A program made the translations under genes and the position numbers. This document shows positions 35,801 to 47,412 of a DNA stretch of 64,000 nucleotides, piece by piece. The notes beneath the pieces are model-generated. The model was not told where the DNA came from. It made no database searches and saw only the letters and a list, made by a program, of their open reading frames with translations. This DNA is from Labyrinthula sp. Ha (lineage: Eukaryota; Sar; Bigyra; Labyrinthulida; Labyrinthulaceae): NCBI GenBank assembly GCA_015227615.1, contig JAALGZ010000008.1:1364001-1428000 (forward strand). Direction: 5' to 3'. Positions within the stretch are counted from its first letter, which is position 1. Every line of letters starts with the position of its first letter.

Positions 35801-36296
35801 AATGAATTATATTTTTTTTATTAAATTAGGACTATGGATATATATATACAAATAATCATCCATACTATCTAGTCATCAGCTACAGCAACTGAAGAAAGAT
35901 TTCAAGGCACGTACTGCTAACACTTGGTTTACAATAATATCTCTGAAAGAAAACTACTATGGTTGACTAACTGATGAGAACAAAATATACAAACTTATTA
36001 TATATTACTGACAAGAGTAAATTCCTCTTGAATGTCTAATATAGAACTAATATTAGTTGAAATAGTTCCTCAAGTGTTTACCATTCAAACCATACAACTC
36101 AAGGGGTCAAGCATCAGGGAAAGTGAGTTTATTCAACTAATGTTATGAACTTATAAACTTTAAAATGAGACAAGATTAAACTATTTCTTATGTTTCCAAT
36201 TGCTCGAAGTTTTCACTTTCCCATAATCTCAACTTTCATCCCTGCGTAGGGCACCCTGGATAAGATTTCACGATATGGAATTACCACAGTTTCTCA
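29838..36296. other. long gene desert
   Basis: About 6.5 kb without a supported gene on either strand. Frames such as 30543-30797 and 33742-33957 resemble no family. A perfect AT palindrome (10-bp arms, 4-nt loop) lies at 31148-31171. Composition and short interrupted protein-like runs suggest old decayed mobile elements, but I could not assign any. Confidence 0.5.
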
Positions 36297-37715
36297 ATGA
36301 TTTGCATCAATCATTTCTTTGTCCTTAGTCCACGAGGCGATAGAATAATATCAAGAGATTACCGCAACGAATCTAGATTACCACCAATCAATTCCATTGC
36401 CGCAACATTTTTTGAAAAGTTAACATTATCCAAACGAAAACTTCCATTGCCACCCATTTTCCTCTCTCAAGACCTGTGCTACGTTTACATCGAGCGAAAT
36501 GAACTATTTTTTGTTCTTACATCTGGAAAAGATCTCTCCCCAAATCTTGCTATTGAAACATTAATCCGGATCTCTGATATTTTCAAAGATTATTGTGGAG
36601 TATTAAATGAAGAATCCATTCGAAAGAATTTTGTCCTCCTTTATGAACTGCTTGATGAAATGTTTGACTTTGGATTTCTACAAAACACAAACACAGAAAA
36701 TTTGAAAAAAGCTATTTATAACAAACCAGTCAACTCTTCTTCCTTTTCAGCAGCCTCACCATCTGGATTAGGTATCAACTCCCTTGTGGAGAAGATGCAG
36801 AACAGCCTCTCGATGGAACTTGAACCTTCAAAACAAATGCAAAGAAAAAGCGGATCCGCTGGTCAAAAATCAGTTTTTCAAGAAGTCTCTTCAAACGAAA
36901 TATTCGTGGATATATTTGAAAATATTCAAGTTCTTTTCAATAACGATGGATTTATTCTTTCTCAAGCAGTTAACGGATATATTCAGATCAAGAGCTTTTT
37001 ACAATACAAACCTGTATTAAAGATAGGCTTGAATTCTGATTTAGCTATCGGCCGGGATAATGTCTCAGCGAGTTCTTCTGCAGTTATAGATGATATAAGT
37101 TTTCATCGAGTTGCCAAAGTAAGTTAATTTTTTAGTTTTATTGTGTAGTTGCATGAGTTTGAATCGTCAAGGGTGATTAGTTTCATCCCTCCTGAAGGTG
37201 AGTTTTCTTTGGTTACTTATAGATCAACCTCAGATTTCCTTGCTCCTTTCCGCATTTCTGTAAGATTTGTGGAATCCTCTTTGACGGAGATCACTGTCTT
37301 TATAAGTGTGTCGGGAGATTTTGATGCTTCTAAAACAGCTTCTAATGTGATCCTTTCCTATCCGATTCCCTCAATGGAAAAAATTGCTTCTATAAGTTTG
37401 AAATCTGGATCTCTTAGAGCAGAAGAAAGAGAAAGAGAGAACTTGGAATACAAAGAGAAGAACGATTTACTTGAGTGGAAAATTAAGCGCTTTAAAGGAG
37501 GTACAGAACGAAGTTTTTCTGCTGTGATTGCTTTGAAGATGGACAACATGGATGGAAGTGTTAAAAAAGAATTTGGACCTTGTTTCATGAAGTTTGAGAT
37601 TCCAATGTTTAATGTTTCTGGTCTAGTTGTAAAGTACTTAAAAATTGAGTCTTCTGAAAAGGTTCAGCGATGGGTTAGGTACTTAGCACGCAGTGATTCG
37701 TACGTTCGAAGATAA
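36297..37715 (+). CDS. AP4M1: AP-4 complex subunit mu
   Basis: Two exons, 36297-37118 and 37149-37715, joined by removing a 30-nt intron (GTAAGT...GTAG), giving 462 aa, the usual AP-4 mu size. The N-terminal longin-type mu domain is clear: INHFFVLSPRGD, then CGVLNEESIRKNFVLLYELL and DEMFDFGFLQNTNTENLK. The C-terminal mu-homology domain, from about residue 185, includes FIPPEGEFSLVTYR and ends in RYLARSDSYVRR. The early SPRGD and the NEESIRKNFVL sequence fit AP-4 better than AP-1, AP-2 or AP-3. AP-4 sorts cargo at the trans-Golgi network. Its 3' end overlaps an antisense ORF by 41 nt. Confidence 0.85.
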
Positions 37716-37992
37716 ACTCAAATGACCGAAATGCTCTTTGAAATGTTTTTTCTAGTTCTTTTAACTTTTTCAATGACTTGAACATTTCCTTTACTTCATT
37801 TAATGCTTCTTTCACCTCTTCTCTTTCAGTTGCACAGGAGATTGCGGAGAAGTTTTCAATGTACTTTAAGACGGTAGTTAGCTCTAATTGAAAGGCGTCA
37901 ATGTTACTCTTCTTTGGTTTAATGTCTGCAATCTGAACCAAAAGGGTAAGAACATCTGTTAGGAGATCGCCGCTACCATTTTCTGGCTTCAT
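37675..37992 (-). CDS. small coiled-coil protein, unidentified
   Basis: A 105-aa frame. Residues 10-95 are helical with heptad-like spacing (EVKEALNEVKEMFKSLKKLK). A Mediator MED9-like or similar small complex subunit is possible from size and pattern, but no diagnostic motif is seen. Its last 14 codons overlap the AP-4 mu coding region antisense. The ATG at 37992 lies 191 nt below the stop of the BRCT gene on the same strand. Confidence 0.45.
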   Translation of the reverse strand: MKPENGSGDLLTDVLTLLVQIADIKPKKSNIDAFQLELTTVLKYIENFSAISCATEREEVKEALNEVKEMFKSLKKLKELEKTFQRAFRSFEFIFERTNHCVLST

Positions 37993-38183
37993 TTTTCTTA
38001 ACAGCCAAAACTAGAGGAACAAACCTGTGCAAACAACGGCAAGTTCAACTTACCTATTCAGCCAGTTTTAACAAGTAGGAAAAATAAATGGAAAACTGGG
38101 GTATCACTAAAGTAAACATAAAAGTAGCATTGACTTTAAGTTTCTTCATATCCCTCACCTTACCCATAGTCGAGTATCTAAGA

Positions 38184-39314
38184 TTAACCTGAAATATCTA
38201 AGAGGAGAGCTTTTATAGTTTCTGAGGAATTTTGCGTGGCACGAGAACGAAGCAAGTTGTTCAACGCAAACTTAAGATCTACCAAGTGTTTTTCAGATTT
38301 TTTATTTCTCTTCTTTTGGTGTATTTCTTCAACAATGCTTCCATATATAGATTCACTGGCAGGAGTTTTCTGAAGTGTCAAAAGGTTTAAAATACGAAAT
38401 ACATCTACTTCTCTTAAAGGTTCTATAGTCGCATCAAACTCTGCGTCTTTAGAATGTGCTATAACCTCCGCAACACTTTCGATAGCGCTCATTTCTCCTC
38501 CAGAGCTTACAGAGTCCAACTCATACACCTGGGTTCTACAAAGGTCTATAACTTCCTCTGAACATGTTTCTTTTGATAAGTCAACTTCTACTTGGGCTTT
38601 CATCTCTTTCATTATGTCAAGATTGACATCTAACTTCGAAAATTTGTTTTCAATTTCTTTCTTCAAAGTCGATAGATAGTTTTTTAAACGGTCAAATATT
38701 GCATCTTGTATAATATTTTCAACAGATAATTTCAAAACCAGAGAATTCTTATTTTGAAAGAAAATTTTAAATTTGGATGAAGGAAATTTTTCTTTCAGGA
38801 GTTTCTTCAAGAACTCTTCTACTAAAGAAAATTTTGATTTCTTGGGGGAAAATGATAAAAATGAAACATGCAAGAATAATAAATAGTTTTTAAATCCAGA
38901 AGGAGAGAAAAAAGAGTACAGATTCCGAGAAGCCGTGAGTTGTTCGATTGCGTACAACTTTTCTTGAACACGTTTTTTTTGTTTTACACACTGAAGCAGC
39001 CATGTAGGTTTCACGAAAAACAGAGTCTTTCTACGCTTTGTATTTATTTCTAACATAGCCTTAGAATCTGGAATATAGTTACATATAAAATGTGTTGTGG
39101 AAGTAGTTACGACATCAGAATACTTTCCTCCAAACTTACACACAAGTTCCTTCGCTCTGTGAGCAGTCAGCAACGAAGAATAACCACTGACATAAATCCT
39201 TACACCTTTAAAAAATAATTTATCTTTCGTGGATTGGAATTCAAGGTTTTTTTTATCTAGCTTTTGTCGTTTTCTTCGTAAATAGTCCCATCCGTCACTC
39301 GCATTTCTCATCAA
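38184..39314 (-). CDS. REV1-type BRCT protein lacking the polymerase domain
   Basis: A 376-aa intronless protein. Residues about 33-122 are a BRCT domain closest in pattern to that of REV1: KGVRIYVSGYSSLLTAHRAK, GGKYSDVVTTSTTHFICNYI, then PTWLLQCVKQKKRVQEKLYA. The preceding KRQKLDKKN segment also fits REV1. REV1 normally continues into a Y-family polymerase of several hundred residues. None of its motifs appear here, and the remainder is a charged helical region (about 165-376) of unknown role. The frame is uninterrupted to its stop, and the downstream DNA belongs to another small ORF. It may be a REV1 paralogue reduced to its BRCT and protein-binding part. Orthology needs a tree. Confidence 0.6.
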   Translation of the reverse strand: MMRNASDGWDYLRRKRQKLDKKNLEFQSTKDKLFFKGVRIYVSGYSSLLTAHRAKELVCKFGGKYSDVVTTSTTHFICNYIPDSKAMLEINTKRRKTLFFVKPTWLLQCVKQKKRVQEKLYAIEQLTASRNLYSFFSPSGFKNYLLFLHVSFLSFSPKKSKFSLVEEFLKKLLKEKFPSSKFKIFFQNKNSLVLKLSVENIIQDAIFDRLKNYLSTLKKEIENKFSKLDVNLDIMKEMKAQVEVDLSKETCSEEVIDLCRTQVYELDSVSSGGEMSAIESVAEVIAHSKDAEFDATIEPLREVDVFRILNLLTLQKTPASESIYGSIVEEIHQKKRNKKSEKHLVDLKFALNNLLRSRATQNSSETIKALLLDISG

Positions 39315-39478
39315 GGTCTCACTTTTTCAATTGCAGTGAAAATTTCTAGTATAGTAATGCAACATTCGGATTTCTAAGCAGCAATTTTCTAACGGCCAAG
39401 TATGTGAGCTTTGTGTATCTTTTGAGGAAATTGAAAATGGGAGGCATTCTATTTTCTATCCGTTAATACAAGTAAGAT
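39315..39478. promoter_or_regulatory. divergent promoter region, BRCT gene / 2049-aa gene
   Basis: A 164-nt spacer between divergent ATGs. It must hold both promoters. No motif is identified. Confidence 0.4.
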
Positions 39479-42400
39479 ATGAATGAAGAAGAAAAAAGTT
39501 TTGATTCCGATGGAATTGGAAGCTTAGAAGGGGACGAAGATGGCAGCAGCAGTTCTGATGAGAAGACCTCTTCTGAAATAATAAGAGATCTTGAAAATGA
39601 AATCAAAGTTTTAAAGTCTAAAAACGTACGGCTGGAGAAATCTGTTGAAGTATCAAAGCAAAAGGAAAGCATATTTGAGCAAAAGGAAAAATTAATTGCC
39701 CAGGAACTGAAGAAAATGAAGGGTGTGGTTAGTCAGGTCAACAGGGAGAGATCTGAGTTGAAACAAGAAAAAACACTCCTTGACGAGAGATTTAGAGAAT
39801 TTCAAGAACGAGGGAAAATGCAATGGGAGATGGATTTGTATTATCTGTTCGAAAGGATAAGTTATATATTCATTCAAGTTTTAGCATCCTTGGGTGACGA
39901 GGTGAAGAGTACTGGCCCCCTAGAAAACTGCTTCAGGAGTTTAAATGAACTCCTCTTTCAGTTTTGTGAACCTGGATTCAAGAAATTGGCCATTAAGATA
40001 AACTTTATTCACAGATGCTATCGTGGCATGATCAACCAGCTTACTCTGAACAATAGGGAAATAGAGAAAGAGTTGGAAGTGGAAAGGACAAATCACAAAG
40101 CATCCATTGAAGAAAAGGAGAAAACAATAAATGAACTAGAAATACAGAAAAATCTCTTAGCGAAGCAGCTGAGTGTAATTGAAGTAGTTAATAAGCAGCA
40201 GCAGGTATGCATAGATGGTTTCGAGAGGAGGTATCATGCCAAATTGAAAGAACAAAGAACCCTCGATCTTAATGAGATATCACGATTACGAGCAAAGCTA
40301 GACCAAAAACTCTATCAATACGACAAAGATATGAGTGAATTGGCCGCAGTTTGGCCTTTTCAATCTCATATCCCTCCTTCCTTTTTGCATAAGTACATTT
40401 TTCTACGTAAACCGCGCAGTTCTGAACAAAGTGTTCAATCTGAATTAGACTTTCAGATCGGAGAAGAGTGCTTGTGCTACTCTGAGGAGTCATACCTGCC
40501 TGTCATTATTTTAGACATAAAGTATCAGAATGTCTACCCAGAGGGCGCATCCCCACGGCTTGAGGAAAATACTAAGGAGGTTGATGCAGCGGAGTTATTA
40601 CTTAGTGAACATCAAAGTGGGTTTAATATCCAAAGTTTTTATTTGGTTCAATGGGGCTCTACAGCTTTGCAATGTCTCGAATCTTTTTGGGTTACTTCGG
40701 ATTTCTTGTTGAAATTTAATGGTGATACAAGCGTTGACTCATCAACCCAAACAACTATTAAACTATTTCACGCTCTTCCAATAGAATTTGGTCGTCCTCG
40801 TCGGGACTCTTCACCTGCTATTTTAGATCCTTCAATGCAGTTAAAAGATCGAGAATCTATGGAGCAAGCCCTTCAGCACAAGTTCCTTTGTTATGTTCAA
40901 AAGATTCATGGGGAGGTATTGAAGCAAGCACCAACTCTGTTTCGGTTAATTGACGTGCACAGACGGAAGCAAATTACTATATGGGAGGTAAAACACTTTC
41001 TCGAATCTACATTCAATAAAGAGAACGTTTCTATTGGTAAGCCAAGAATATCTGTTAGGTTTGCCCTTGATAGTTCAAAATACTTAGAGGAAGCCTGGAA
41101 GGCTGAAGAACCTGATCTGACATTGCCCATTGTAGTCAATCAGTTCACTACTGTGTGCCTTAAAGTTGTGAAGGATTTGTATGCCCATGACCTGTGGCAC
41201 CCTGTGTTGGAGTTCAAGGCAACTGAACCTGAGCCTGAGTTTATTCATTCTGAATTTGACGACAAGGTTTCTTTGGCTGCCAATGAGTTTTTATGCAAAT
41301 CGAAGTACCCCAAGAGACTTGCTAATCTGGAGCAAAGAATAACTCTACTGATATATTGCATCAGGGTTAAGGTCTTTGGCTATCTTCCAAAGAAAGCAAA
41401 AGAGTTGATAAACATCATTGGCTTGCTGGTTGAAGATTTACTAGGTTGTGCAAATCTCTGTGTGAACGATGGCACGTTATTGGATCTTCTTTGCCAGTTG
41501 TTAGACTTGGAGGCACTTTATTCTTCAGATATACAAACTCAATTGCAACTATTACTGAAAACGTGTTACCTGCAGATTATAGAAAGAGCATTACTCTACC
41601 TCGAAGACAAATTGCATAATAGTGAAAAGATTATAGTATTGCGCTTGTCATATGTGCTCTCTACGCTTCAAGCTAACTCATCACTGCTATACCGTAATAT
41701 AGAAGGACAAAGATCTCTGATATTATTGCAGCAACATTTAACTCAAATATTTCATAAGGTGAATGAGAAGATAAAGTTTCAAGAACTTGTATTGCATAAG
41801 ATCAAAAACTCCCTTGCAACAAATCGTACACTATTTATTCAAGAATTTCAGTTACGTCAGTTAGTGATGAACAACCTTTTATTATTAAAGCAAAAAGCTG
41901 GAGCTACACACTCAAATGGCGATATCTCGAACTACCGAAATGTAGCTAAAAAGTTTTCTGCTTTTTCGTCTAGGCTAAAAGATCTTTTGGAAGAACTTGA
42001 AGGAAAACTAATAAGATCACGCGACTTAGCTCAAGTTCTTCAGGCTGAGTTTGCTCAAGCTGAGTCGAAAGCATGTGCGGAAATACATATTCTGTTAGAA
42101 CTCCTAACGAAGACCAACTGTATCTTATCGGAACCATACCCAATTGATTACGCTGCATCAGTATCTTAACCTTTTTCTGATCTTTAGTTTATTGAAGCAG
42201 TTTCTATTGCTTTTGATAATGGTGATAGGCATATCTTTGAAGAGAAACAGACACCCGAGCCTTTTAATTTCGACAAATATCTAGATATCTTTGCCAAACC
42301 GCTGCTAATCAATAGCCAGCTGAATGAGACTTCATCGGATTCCGTATTAAGAGTTTCGCTGCTTACACAGCAACTAAAGGTATATATTTTTCTAATTTTA

Positions 42401-45400
42401 TCTGTAGGCTCAAACTTGTAGCTTGAGAAGAACTATAGCCCTTCATAAGAGGTCATTTGAAGAAATGGTGGCATTTTATTCTGCTAGACAGGAGGAGAAT
42501 GAGTTTTTGTCTTCAGAACGCATTAAATGTCTCAAGGAAAAGTTGTTACTAATGAAAGAAGATTTTGATGGGTCGTCTCTAGCCACCGCTATCTCTATTC
42601 AGTATATGAAGCGGGAGTTTCAAAATCTGAGGCATTATAATAAATATTTTGAAAATGTTTGTCAACATAAAGTTAATGCTGCAATGACGAGGGTGGAGCT
42701 GATTACAGCAGAACAGCAGAAAATTCTTAATTTGGTCAGGGAAACCAAGGAAAAGCATTCTAAAATTCAAAGAGAGAATCTTGCTATAAGTACAAGTTGT
42801 AAGATATTATTTCAAGAAAAGATATACCTTTTATCAAGGGTGAAGGAGCTTGAAAAAAAGATTAAAACTAACGCAGAGGAGAGCAAAGAAAGCTTAAGAA
42901 AGTTAAGTGCTCAGATTAAGAATAGGGATATGACACTTGTTTATGTCTCATCTAATTTGCCTGTTCTGATTAGCTTGTTCCTTGACAGTATATTAGTCAC
43001 CGCGGGAGGCAGTAGATATTGGAACACACTGTTTCATGAGTATAAAGTGTTTCATTTTTGCAATTTACTTATTGGCCTTAAGGATAATTTGCCGTATCAA
43101 GAATACATTAGGAATAAATCACTTAAAGTTCTTACGAGGAGTATGTGTAATGGACACTCTGATTTCAGAACAATATCTAGAAAAATCCAAAGTTCATGGT
43201 ATTTACAATTTCTTATTCAGAGCTTTTAGGATTTCTTACGTAGATCAAGCCTCAAGCTGGTTTCAGTTACAAGATAAGGTTGGTCGTGGGTGGGTACTAC
43301 GTGCTCTTGACATATATTGTGTAGGTGATGCAAAATGGAGAGTCTGTAGGGTTTGGCCAAGATGGTAACCTGCACAAGGTTACACTAGCTGAGTTAAAAT
43401 GGTCTACTAACTTGAAAAATACGAAACTGGGTGGCGAACATTCTATCGATAGTATAAACCTTTTCATAATTAAACATAGCGCTCATCCAGTTGTTGAGGG
43501 AGCACGAAAATGATTTGTTGCTATCGCTTTTGGTTTATAAGCTACTTGCACACATTCTATTGGATTCCACAGTCGTTAACAATTTGCAGAGTTATCAGGT
43601 TGTTCAATTATTGAATAATTGTTTGAGTACAGTAGGATCCAGTGGCATAACAGATACCCATTGGCATTTTGTTTTGGAATGGACGCTGGCCACTATTGGT
43701 AATCTCTGCAGCCGAGGAGATGAAGTATTTATTCATTTCATAGCCGCAGGTGGGGTTCAACATTTTAAGACGCTGGTTCAAGAATTTATAGTATTATTTC
43801 CAGAGAGCCCAAGTGCTTCTCCCATGTTATATTCATTGTTGGGTTGTATTCTGAATCTTACATATTCAATGGAATCTCTTGTGGACGATTTTCTGGATAA
43901 TTGTAAAGATGAATTCACAAGACTTTTATTTAGTTCCAAGTACTCTTGCATCGTCCAAGAGGATTATCATATTCAAGTACACACACTTTTTTCTTCTCTT
44001 TATTTCTAGCTAAAAGTATTTGGAATTTGGCTCAACTTGTTGACTCGATCTTCTCCTCACCAAAGTTATCTATGCTTTATCTAATATATAGGTTTTGGCA
44101 TAACCAGTAATTGGTGTACACATGTAGTCTCAACTAGAATTAGGTTCTTGAAGAACACTTCCTCAATTCTCGAATTGGAAAAAAGTATACTGAAAATATT
44201 GATTGCCCTTTCTGCGAAACAGAATTACCGTCTTATCATACTCGAATCAGAACATGTTACGACCGCCATACTACAGTGGACAAACTGCGCCATCACAAAT
44301 TTGGAGTTATTGGCTCTTACCTGTTTCGTTAATTTGAGTTGGGAGCAACTTGGGCAAACAATAATAGGACACAACTACCCAGTATTTTTTGATAAATTAA
44401 GGAATGGTAGCGGTCCTATCTTAAATTTATCTTTACGAACCATTTGCAATTCACTCTATCACCATGTTGGTAATCAAAAAAGGTTCTATTCTAAGTTCTA
44501 TGAAGCATCAGAGTTGCTACTAAAAACTATAGAAGGCCCCCAAAGCTCAAATGTCTTAAAGTGTTGTCTTCAAATATTCTGCAATGCTTTTTCAAATATG
44601 TATCTGGTTTTGAGTAAGAAAAGTATACGTTCAGTATATCTCTTTTTCTACAAGGAAGGATCTAAGTTTGGTAACTTACTTGTACAAGTTTTAGATAAGT
44701 GTAACCTTATTCTGCTAGACGAAAAGAATGATGTAGATGTTCTCTACTGTACTATGAAGCTCTTGTTTTCTCTATTACAAAATAATTTTGCTGTCAGAGA
44801 ATACTTATTTGATAAGGGGATACGTAATATCATAATCAGTTACTCCGTTTCAGAGATTAAAATGCTTAGGCAAAAGTCCCAGGCTCTGCTGAAGCTCATG
44901 GATGATGCACCTTCAAATAGGGACATCTTAGAGCTTATTTCTACATTTTCTGTTGCAAAACTTTTTCAACTTCTAGAACAGACTGTAAGTGCCCCAAGTG
45001 ATAAAGAAAATGTCATGGATCAGTCATTTCTAGTCGAGCAGTATGAGCTTTCACTGTGCATTGTCAGTTCATTTTTCAATCGAGATCGATCCAAATGGGT
45101 AAGCGAAACAGTTGTGGTCAGCATCCATTCTGTGATTGACAAGTTAAAGTCAGCTTTCGATCAAGATTCCACACTTACAGAAAGGAAGATTCAGCTACTA
45201 TCATCTCTCCTATGGTTATTAAACTATATGTTAGAAACTTCAACAAATTTACGTGAACGATACCTTCAACTTGAGAAATCCAGTTTACCTTTTGAATTAT
45301 TGAAGCTATACATAGTTCATGAGGGAGCTGAAACAACAGAGAGAGATATCGGCAAAATAGAAAAGTTACTAAATGAACAAAATCTTTTCACCGTGGAAGA

Positions 45401-45830
45401 AATGAGAAAGTTTTGTAACGGGGTATTCTGGTGCTATTTTTATGGTGAAGCTGTTTCGATTGCGGCATTATCAGTGATTCATACCCTTCTTCAAAGATCA
45501 GAGGCCAATTCTACAGAAGTTCTTTCACGGGAAAAATTAAGAACTCGTATACTTCATGTATTGAAGATGGGTGTATTTTGTTTTCTTTGTGGGTTTGAAT
45601 CGAACTATGAACCCGCACTCAATCGCATGACCATAATTCAAGAGAAAAGTTCGAGTAGCAAAACTCACTCTTATTTAAAGTACAGAGAGAAAGCACTAAA
45701 TATAGCAAAAGCGAAAAGAGAAAACTCATATATTTTAAAAAGGCTAAGTAAAAGGATTTCGAAGAACACATCTATAATCGTTGCGTCAAATATCTATGAT
45801 ATCCTGAACATGCAGTCAAAAACCCAATAA
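39479..45830 (+). CDS. 2049-aa coiled-coil and helical-repeat protein, unidentified
   Basis: Eight exons give 2050 codons exactly. The introns are 42161-42187, 42380-42407, 43141-43168, 43294-43324, 43452-43479, 43977-44009 and 44065-44091 (27, 28, 28, 31, 28, 33 and 27 nt). Residues 1-280 are acidic then coiled coil. A globular part with a few short coils follows to about 900. A second coiled coil is at roughly 960-1130. From about 1150 to the end come ARM/HEAT-like helical repeats (LLGCILNLTYSMESLVDDF; LLALTCFVNLSWEQLGQ). Splicing makes continuous blocks such as VGRGWVMQNGESVGFGQDGN and IDTLIQLLREHENDLLLSLL. I do not recognise a family. A centrosomal, ciliary or tethering scaffold is conceivable from architecture alone. 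Confidence 0.72.
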
Positions 45831-46617
45831 GACTGAGTTTAGGGATAGAACTTAATGTAATTACTCTCACATATCCCAACTATGTAGACTGTAGAGTATG
45901 CAATAGGTTTAGCCGCCAATGTGATAGTGAAAACACTAACCTGAAACAAAATGTTATCCCAACATTGAAGTTAAGAGGTCAAGACACGTTCACGCACCAG
46001 GACCTATGTTTTGCGTATAAAGGACGGAACCATTCCAAAACTCTCGTGCTTTTTTCCTGCTTTTGTTCGCTTGACGTAGTGTTAGCGAAGTGAATCAAGG
46101 TAATCTGTTGCTTGTGCATAAGTCTGAAGCTCGACTTAAACTTTATTAAGAATATTACCCAATTTAGGTTTTGAACAAGTTAAATCTAGTTGGTTTAATT
46201 GATACTTCTCCGAGCAGCAAAAGTGAACTGCAAAACCTTTGCATATGAAATGCGTAGGACATTAGTCTCTCTGCTATCTTGTTCCTAAATAACTTCACAT
46301 CATCACCTCTACTCCTGAAAATCTCCCATGAGTACAAGTTAATTTACTCTCAGAAAAAACACATAACTGATATATTACTCCTAAATCAATTGAGTGTACT
46401 TGGTTGTTCTCGATCTGGCATTGTTCAAGCTCAACCGAAAAGTAGGTGTCGAACCACACTAAATTTGCGCAAACGTTGATGCATGTAAAGATTAAAGCAA
46501 AAGATTACTCCTATATTATTATGCCAGGAAGGCAGTGGGGAATTCAGTTTTACGGCGCAAATTGTGGTTATCTTCTTTCTATATATTAAATTTAGATAAA
46601 CTTGTTGGATAAGAAAT
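45831..46617. other. intergenic, nothing recognised
   Basis: The spacer between convergent genes. The 66-codon frame at 46279 has no family resemblance. GTGTGGTTCGACACC (minus, near 46449-46463) resembles a T-arm but lacks the rest of a tRNA. Confidence 0.45.
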
Positions 46618-47313
46618 TTATTTTGAATTGGCGCGTTCTAGACTTCGAGAGGATGCTGTTCCTTCAGAACTTTGGAAGTTGGATTTAGCATCTATCAAAA
46701 TATTGAAATACTTTCTTTTAAGTATGTAATTCCAGTGGACAAGATTAAACTCCACGAAACCAGGCAACATGTATCGATCTTGCTCCACTAGTTCGAACTC
46801 AAAATCAGCCCAGTAAACAAAACGTTCTAGAGATGGGGTACTGGCCATATAAATATAGTCCTCTGTGCATTCTTTTGTTTTTATCTCCGGAAACTCTCTT
46901 TGATAAAGAAATACTCCTTGGCTAAGCACTATAATACTAAGGCCCATGATTTGTCTCTTTTCCCAGTCATCACCACGATAGGAAGCATCAACCAGCCAAC
47001 GAAGTACATAGAAAGGTTTCATAATAATGTCAAAGAATATAATAATCAAATAGATAATAAGTTCAAAGATGACACTGAGAATCAAGGGAATTATTTCAAG
47101 AACATTTTTATTATGACCGGAGAAAAGAAAGGCAACATCAAAACATGGTGGCCTTCTTGGAAGAGTTTTCAAAGCACCCTCCTCCGGCACAATAATACTT
47201 ATAATGTCACCCGTGAAGAAATTTATTCCATTCTCTTGTGCATACGCCTCAAAAGCTTTCAAGACCATCTCCCGACTTTCTACCGGTTTTACTTCTGTGT
47301 AAAACAAACTCAT
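46618..47313 (-). CDS. small membrane protein of unknown function
   Basis: A 231-aa intronless frame from the ATG at 47313. One long hydrophobic stretch at about residues 72-100 (IIPLILSVIFELIIYLIIIF) could span the membrane once or as a hairpin. A second weaker one is at about 124-135. The C-terminal ~100 residues appear soluble, with a Ser/Arg-rich tail. No family is recognised. It starts 99 nt downstream of the EXO70 stop on the same strand, closely packed but with its own presumed promoter. Confidence 0.55.
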   Translation of the reverse strand: MSLFYTEVKPVESREMVLKAFEAYAQENGINFFTGDIISIIVPEEGALKTLPRRPPCFDVAFLFSGHNKNVLEIIPLILSVIFELIIYLIIIFFDIIMKPFYVLRWLVDASYRGDDWEKRQIMGLSIIVLSQGVFLYQREFPEIKTKECTEDYIYMASTPSLERFVYWADFEFELVEQDRYMLPGFVEFNLVHWNYILKRKYFNILIDAKSNFQSSEGTASSRSLERANSK

Positions 47314-47412
47314 CTTGAAACAACTGGTGGAACCTCAATATGTCGTTACCCCAAGAGTTGAACCACTCATCAGGGAATTGCACCGAAACTTAAACGGAAC
47401 AAAAACCTTTAG

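Noticed and set aside
44065-44137. A 16-nt micro-exon model in the 2049-aa gene
   Set aside because: A single 27-nt in-frame intron (44065-44091) gives an open frame through to the next exon with no micro-exon needed.
46440-46480. Minus-strand GTGTGGTTCGACACC resembling a tRNA T-arm
   Set aside because: Upstream sequence gives no D-arm, anticodon arm or matching acceptor.
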